Below are positions 58,410-64,000 of a stretch of 64,000 nt of DNA, one piece after another (within the stretch, counting starts at the first letter, position 1; each line of letters opens with the position of its first letter). The DNA is from Hormiphora californensis (Eukaryota > Ctenophora > Tentaculata > Cydippida > Pleurobrachiidae), in contig CM035357.1 of the NCBI GenBank assembly GCA_020137815.1, positions 7,200,315-7,264,314 of the forward strand, written 5' to 3'. A model generated the notes under the pieces. The model ran no database searches, had not been told where the DNA came from, and saw nothing but the letters and a program-made list of their open reading frames with translations. Made by a program: the position numbers and the translations under genes.

Positions 58410-61400
58410 ATGGGAAATGTGTTAGAATCGTGTCTCAAATCTGCAAAGGGAGAGAAACAGAAGGAGGAGGGGGAAGGGGAGGGGGAAGTCAAGGCGCCTG
58501 TTTACAGCTGGTAAGAATGGAATTCTTGATTCCTTTTTAGATTTGTATAATTTTGTGTTACCAATATTTATCTGTCTTATCATTTCGCGCCCTAAGGGAT
58601 AAACGAAGAGACGACATAGATCCAGCGAACTACTGCTTTGAAAACCTAAACGGGGAAACAGCAGCCAAACTCCCGGGCGTGGTTGGTGGCCAGAGTTTTG
58701 ATATTGAAAACTGTAAGGTTAGTGTAACCATAAAAGGCTTAAAGAGATCGTGATTTACAAACCTTCCCTTTCACTCCTTCGTGTGATATTGGTTTACTTT
58801 AACTATCCACATACCTCCCTATCTCCAGGATTGTGTGTTGTTTGTGTTCGACCATGTAGCGACTCTAACAATTGACGACTGTGTCAACTGTACTATAGTG
58901 GTAGGGGCCTGCAAGGGAAGGTAAGATGAAACTCACAAAACCCCGAATTATGTTTTTTCCCTCCTCTTTAACTTCAGGAAATAATCATACCGAGAGATAT
59001 TTTAATTCAGCTAGTCCCCTGAGACCTCATTTAAAATATCATTTCAGTGTGTTTTTGAGGGATTGTGAGGATATTCGTCTAGCAGTAGCATGTCAACAGT
59101 TCAGGTAACTTGACGTAACGCGCGAAGACTCACTTGAGATGAAATACTCAGTCTCCAAGTGTTGTCTGTTCTGCGCGTTCACCGCGCAGCTGACCCCAAC
59201 TGCTGAGGGCCAAAATTGGAGGTCACGTGGTTTGGTTTGGTAGAAAATGAAACTGTTGGTCGTGTGTTATTGTTGTTGGGAGATGAGACCGATTGGGACT
59301 GTTTGTGTGTTTATTAGTAGGGTTATCGGGAGGTTCTCTAGCTTTGGGTTAGTTTCCATGTTACCATAGCAACCCGACCACCACAGTGTAACAAACTTTT
59401 CTGATGTCATCTAGAAGTTGAATCTGTGTAAGGGGGGGGTGACACGTAACACTTTGTAACACTTTGTAACATGTGCAGAAAACTTTTTGTGCACGTTACA
59501 TGTTACAAAGTGTTACATAGTGTTACAAAGTGTTACATAGTGTTACAAAGTGTTACATAGTGTTACAAAGTGTTACATAGTGTTACAAAGTGTTACATAG
59601 TGTTACAAAGTGTTACATAGTGTTACATAGTGTTACAAAGTGTTACATAGTGTTACAAAGTGTTACATAGTGTTACAAAGTGTTACAAATTGTTACATAG
59701 TGTTACAAAGTGTCACAAAGTGTTACATAGTGTCACAAAGTGTTACAAATTGTTACAAAGTGTTACAAATTGTTACAAAAACACAAGGATTTGTAGCGAA
59801 GCACATTTTCAATCTTTGACCAAAAAATTGATTTTGGAAAAATTTTATTTCTTTTTCCAACAGAAACGTCGTATATCATTTTATTAAGTACAAAGAATCG
59901 ATTACCTATGAAAAAAAGTCAATTGGGTCACAACTCACAGGTGACTCAGCACATTGGGGGCCTCTGAGAGGCACAATACTTCTAATATCACTCTAAAAAC
60001 TTTACCGTTGTCTAAAGTTCATATTTTTCTTTACCAAATGGACTATTTCAGCCCTGATTTCCACAGTCGATGACATCGGAGGCTCAAAACATCCGCAAAT
60101 TAGTAAAAAAGTGTATGTTTTAACCCTAGAAATGATTTAAAACTTTTAGATGTGTTCTAGAAAGACACCAAAGTCGTTCAAATTACTTATTCACCAACCG
60201 TTGAAAATTTGCTTCGCTACAAATCCTTGTGTTTTGTAACAATTTGTAACACTTTGTAACAATTTGTAACAATTTGTAACACTTTGTAACAATTTGTAAC
60301 ACTTTGTGACACTTTGTAACACTTTGTAACACTATGTAACACTTTGTAACACTATGTAACACTTTGTAACACTATGTAACACTATGTAACACTTTGTAAC
60401 ACTTTGTAACACTTTGTAACACTATGTAACACTATGTAACACTTTGTTACACTATGTAACACTTTGTAACACTATGTAACACTTTGTAACATGTGCAGAA
60501 AACTTTTTGTGCACGTTACATGTTACAAAGTGTTACAAAGTGTTACGTGTCACCCCCCCCCTGTGTAATCACGTACTTAGTTAATTGTTGTTACATCACT
60601 TTATTGGCCTGACAGAATCTATAAAACACTGTTTCAGGTCACGAGATTGTAAGCGAGTGGACTCCTTCCTGCACTGCAATACTCAACCCATTATTGAGTC
60701 CTCAGTTAAAATGCGATTTGGTTGTCTTCAGATGGATTATGATGTTGTTACAGGTCCGAGAAATAATGACCCCTCTGCTTTCCTCTTACAACACAATCCT
60801 CACTTCCAATACTCTGACCGCAGTTCTCGAAATGAAAATTGAGAATATGGTCAGGCCAATGCTCTGACAATTATTTCCCTCTCAGACAGTAAGGAGTTTG
60901 GATCAGAACCCGAGCAATTGCACCTATCAGACCACTTCAAAGAGGCCGGTCTGTCCTTCTACAATAACGGATGGTACGGAATCTATGATTTCTCACCCGT
61001 GCAACACGCCCTAAACTACTCTTTCCTTCCATCGGTAGGTCAAAAAACATTTTCTGGTATCATGGGTGGTTTGTGTTTGGGATTGATTTGATATCTAGAA
61101 TTCTTGTTCATTTACCCAAACTCTTTTTCAGACGACACAGATATCCCAGCACATCCCTGAGGATGCAGTGGGCAGCATAGCAACAGACTCAGTTCGGGTG
61201 TGCTTCTCCTCTACCCCCTATGTTCCTGTTACCCATGGTGTAGAACATGCAGTCCTTGGAGGGTCATCCGCTCTCTTTACCATTTTTAAAGGTTCATACT
61301 AATATATATATATATATATATAATAACTAAAGTTCACTCTACAGGAGTACCTATATGACTCATATCTCGTTGCCTGGCTAGTAGCGCCCTATTATCTCTC

Positions 61401-61892
61401 GATGTATCCCTGCTCACTCCTTCTTCTACCCAGGTAAATCAGGAACAGATGAGCAAGTTGGGGAGGTTCTAACGACACTTCACAACTGCGGGTGTCAGTT
61501 AAGGAGATGCAAGGAAACCAAGATGAATACAGACACCATCAACAGGATATACGGGCAGGACACCAAACCAGAGTTCGCAAGAGCCGCAAAAGAGGGTAAG
61601 GAAATAATCCTGTAGATTTAGGCATACTTTTGTTTCCCTCAAGCCCTTAAATTTTTTCATAAACCAGGTGTTTTTATTTTTTGACTAAGGGCTGATATGA
61701 GAACATGATAAGTTCTAATCCCATTCCCTCCTTTCAGGTATGGTGATAGGGTTTGAGGTTGAGGGAGATATAGGGAAACTACGATCCTCTCTCTCAACCG
61801 CCCCTGTGGAACTCCTCTTACTACTATCTCCGGAGTCAAGTAGTGATGGAGATGTGAACAAGTTCTTTAACTATGTTGATATGACCATGTGA
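58410..61892 (+). CDS. RP2: RP2 (XRP2), ARL3 GTPase-activating protein
   Basis: Nine exons join in phase to 370 aa (human 350): 58410-58510, 58597-58717, 58829-58920, 59048-59104, 60638-60753, 60886-61034, 61132-61291, 61434-61595 and 61738-61892. The start MGNVLESC keeps Gly2 for N-myristoylation and has a Cys at 8 that could be palmitoylated (human MGCFF). The TBCC beta-helix domain reads DIDPANYCFENLNGETAAKL, PGVVGGQSFDIENC, ATLTIDDCVNC, VACQQFRSRDC and HCNTQPIIESS. The C-terminal NDK-like half is present (VEHAVLGGSSALFTIFKG, and FEVEGD-type strands to the end). RP2 turns off ARL3 and so times cargo release into cilia. The Arg in CQQFR, presumed by alignment to be the catalytic finger, is encoded by a codon split between exons 4 and 5, whose 1.5-kb intron holds a giant palindrome. 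Confidence 0.96.
59431..60561. mobile_element. 1.13-kb palindromic foldback built of 10-bp satellite
   Basis: The left arm (59431-59800) starts aggggggggtgacacgtaac, then has a small hairpin (acatgtgcagaaaactttt to gtgcacgttacatgt). It continues with about 30 decamers of tgttaca(a/t)ag type, then acacaaggatttgtagcgaa. The right arm (60208-60561) is the mirror: ttcgctacaaatccttgtgt, decamers, the same small hairpin and gtgtcaccccccc. A central unique loop of about 400 bp separates the arms. No ORF encodes a transposase; the short frame through the decamers is meaningless. It sits in RP2 intron 4. Confidence 0.9.
60845..60870 (+). repeat. Single GTCAGGCCAATGCTCTGA repeat
   Basis: A third locus of the dispersed repeat, in RP2 intron 5, preceded by 'ttgagaatatg' as at 55651. 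Confidence 0.7.
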
Positions 61893-62524
61893 ACAGAGGA
61901 ACAGACTGCTAGTGGGATTATTGTAGACAAAGCCTGTTAATTTGTTCCCCCTGTACGATGGTACCAAGTATATAACACTGTTATTAACAGCTTGTACTTT
62001 TATAAATGGCATCTAGTAATTATTCCAATCCCGTATTTCTCAAAACATACTTTTAGCCCAGTGAAGCGGCTGGTCCGGAATCATCAATTCTGTAATACAC
62101 GGTCCTATTTAATAGAGTGAAACAGGCAATTTAAAGAGATCAAAGAGGACCGTGTTTAAGTAGGAGTAAGGGACAAAACACTGTATATTCTTGTTTATAA
62201 CTGTATTATTATAATTGTCAGACTTGTTTTACATTTTCCACTCAAAATATCATTTTGTCTCGTGTCCTTTCATCCACAATATCCCGACCTGTCAGACGCC
62301 AGCTGACCGGTTTTTCACATTCGGAAGACAAACTTCCTCCTCGCCCCAGCTGTGAGACACTGCTTGTCAGCGCCCCATTTAGCGCGGTGCGCGCGCCATA
62401 AACCTACCCTCCATGTCGCCGCGCGTGCCACGAACAAACACGGGAGTGCGCCTGCAATGGCACACAGTTGTTGTTACACGAATTACAAATAGGGCACACA
62501 CTCAGCCTGGTTATAACACTCTCA
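61893..62524. other. 3' region of RP2 and convergent spacer
   Basis: AT-rich to about 62270, then more GC-rich. No further RP2 exon and no recognised gene. Confidence 0.5.
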
Positions 62525-63436
62525 TCACGACTCCCAAGCCTTCTCCCATGCAGCACTCCACGAGTCCTGGTGGGGCGGTGGCCGGTGGAAATGAGGAGGG
62601 GGATGGTGGGGGTGGGTCTCAGGAGCTGAGGAGAAGGACCGGGGGAAGGGATCGTGCTGGGGGAATGCGGGGGATTTACAGTTGGCGCAGAGAGGTGGTG
62701 GGGGTGGTGGATGGGGGTAGTAATGTAGTGGAGGGGGCATGGGAGGGGGAGGGATATGGCCACCAATACCCCGGATAGTATGGGTTATATGGGAGAGGTA
62801 TAGGAGAATACTCCGGAGTCCTTACTATGCTCTCTGATACAACATATCCCCTGGTCGACTGCACCGAGATCCAGCCTGGGAAGAGGACGCTGATCCATCA
62901 GAAGAAGCAGGACCAGCAGCAGTAGGAGGAGGGGGAGGTGCTGGTTGTTGTGGAGGTACAGGGGGTACAGTGGAGGGGGAGGTGGACCGTTTAGCTAACA
63001 GATCTGTATCATTAGCGACAAAACCATGTGACAAGAACCGGGATATTGGTGTTTTGGAATTGGAGTGAACTGGCGTTGAACTCTTCTCCAAGATCTTCTG
63101 TTTGTCAGGAAACAACCCTCTGTGATTATCACACAGCCAGTCTTTGTTACCATCCTCCCCATCACTACTTAAACACAGGTAATTCTCTAGCAGGAATTTG
63201 ACAGGTATAGCCTTGCTGTGTATGATACACCCTGTAGTTGAGACTGCCTCACTCCTCCATTTTGGGGTGTGGGGAGAGAGGATTGTGGTGTTAGCTAGGT
63301 CAGCAGCTGCACTTTGGGCCCTCCTCCCTCCCTTGCCCTTTGGTGATGCCATGTTCAGAGATTTCGGTGGTTTCTTCGCTTTCTTTTGGTTCTTGCTCCC
63401 CCTCCGTGATCGAGATAGCTCGCCTCCTGGTTCTAC
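62525..63436 (-). CDS. Uncharacterised proline-rich protein (exon(s) of an unknown gene)
   Basis: On the minus strand an exon begins after an acceptor (CCCTGTAG) at about 63436 and reads a basic segment (RSRRGSKNQKKAKKPPKSLN), then MASPKGKGGRRAQSAAADL at 63352. A conserved-looking block follows (CIIHSKAIPVKFLLENYLCL, then KDWLCDNHRGLFPDKQKILE), then a Pro/Ser-rich tail to a stop at 62825. Below that stop the two other frames stay coding-like: YSPIPLPYNPYYPGYWWPY near 62800-62745, and then a Pro/His-rich run with LCANCKSPAF ending at 62525. This suggests consensus frameshifts or unrecognised splicing, giving one longer proline-rich C-terminus. I do not recognise the family; the Cys/His words might bind zinc. 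Upstream exons lie beyond or within 63437-64000. Confidence 0.45.
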
Positions 63437-64000
63437 AGGGGAGAGAGAGGGAATAATATTTTTAAGCAGTTACGATAAAAATAAAACGGATCAGGAATGG
63501 GCGACACTAACAAAATTTGTTAGTGTCGGCCATTCCTAACAGTGCCCGGTTCAGAAGTTTTCGGCACTCCTATTATATACTAAACTCAAAAGTGAGATCA
63601 AGTTGTCGAATAAGTACCAAGTACAAAACTAGAGAAGTGACTAAGGATGACATACAGTGTGGTATACAACATTGTGGTACTGATAAGATGCAGTAGATGT
63701 GATCTTGATATCTGATGTCATTGACTAACTCTCTCTCTTTCTCTCACTCTATCTTTCTCATTCTCATTCTCTCTCTTTCACAACATTACTCAGAAATCAG
63801 AATAATCACTGTGCAGAAGCACGATGCTATCAAGCAAACATCAGTCAATTGTAAATCTACCAATCCCTCACAGAGCGCTCTCATTTTGAAATAAGCCACA
63901 CAAAGCAGAAGCACCGCATTCTCAGAACTTTTTGAAGAAATGGGGAGAAAAGAGAGAGAGCAAATATTGAAATGACAGCTCGATAAAAGATCATGATCAC
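63437..64000. other. Probable intron or upstream region of the last gene
   Basis: AT-rich, with the near-perfect palindrome at 63494-63536 and TC/GA-rich stretches (63729-63780, 63945-63962). No coding sequence recognised up to the window edge. Confidence 0.4.
63494..63536. repeat. 43-bp near-perfect palindrome
   Basis: Ggaatgggcgacactaacaa followed by aatttgttagtgtcggccattcc folds back on itself with one mismatch and almost no loop. Confidence 0.85.

Noticed and set aside
59431-60561. CRISPR-like array
   Set aside because: Units are 10 bp, directly adjacent with no spacers, arranged as two mirrored arms in an intron of an animal gene.
62413-62778. 121-codon glycine/arginine-rich plus-strand ORF
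   Set aside because: Antisense of the proline/histidine-rich region of the minus-strand gene; composition follows from the GC skew.

Overview
This is eukaryotic, clearly animal-type nuclear DNA. Genes carry short GT-AG introns, the window holds metazoan-type ciliary, piRNA and glycosylation genes, and it is full of LINE remnants, foldback elements, MITEs and GA/TC microsatellites. The species cannot be named from sequence alone. A feature that may narrow it: nine of about eleven gene starts have a splice-acceptor-like tract ending in AG only 0-6 nt before the ATG, as in animals with spliced-leader trans-splicing (glass sponges, ctenophores, hydrozoans and tunicates among others). A compact early-branching animal such as a sponge fits, but this is inference.

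Layout. 0.2-1.1 kb: a palindromic foldback element. 2.4-7.2 kb (-): a short CRAL-TRIO protein related to MOSPD2, with a retroelement ORF1-like pseudogene in an intron. 8.1-11.9 kb (-): TSEN54-like and CEP295-like genes. 12.3-18.5 kb: a nest of retroelements: a hAT MITE, an intact 967-codon reverse transcriptase, an AlkB-like fragment cut by a 5'-truncated LINE, and a PHD-type ORF1 fragment. 19.0-27.1 kb (+): a broken intronless 14-3-3 copy next to an intact five-exon 14-3-3 gene whose introns hold several foldback elements. 29.0-29.6 kb (+): CEP19 with one frameshift. 30.5-34.2 kb (-): NF-YB directly downstream of PNLDC1 (pre-piRNA trimmer). 34.8-35.9 kb (+): a GT31 glycosyltransferase. 36-44 kb: a degenerate CR1-like LINE carrying a younger insertion with a 13-bp target duplication, MITE families and a DDE transposase remnant. 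45.1-48.1 kb: about 3 kb of homopolymer blocks in all four bases, almost certainly an assembly or consensus artefact. Milder damage continues to 49.4 kb and again from 50.6 to 52.4 kb.

49.4-61.9 kb (+): ARL13B, CFAP300, CFAP20DC and RP2, head to tail on one strand. Complete splice models could be built by eye for CFAP300 (260 aa), CFAP20DC (655 aa) and RP2 (370 aa). In other animals ARL13B is the activator (GEF) and RP2 the inactivator (GAP) of the ciliary GTPase ARL3, so this cluster brackets one GTPase cycle with two axonemal proteins between. With CEP295 and CEP19 the window carries six centrosome/cilium genes. The window ends in a proline-rich gene of unknown function (-).

Main points to check: (i) possible trans-spliced operons (PNLDC1-NFYB; CFAP300-CFAP20-domain gene-RP2); (ii) the ARL3 GEF/GAP linkage; (iii) a 1.13-kb palindrome made of 10-bp satellite in the RP2 intron that splits the codon of the presumed catalytic arginine; (iv) sequence modules shared between different foldback families.
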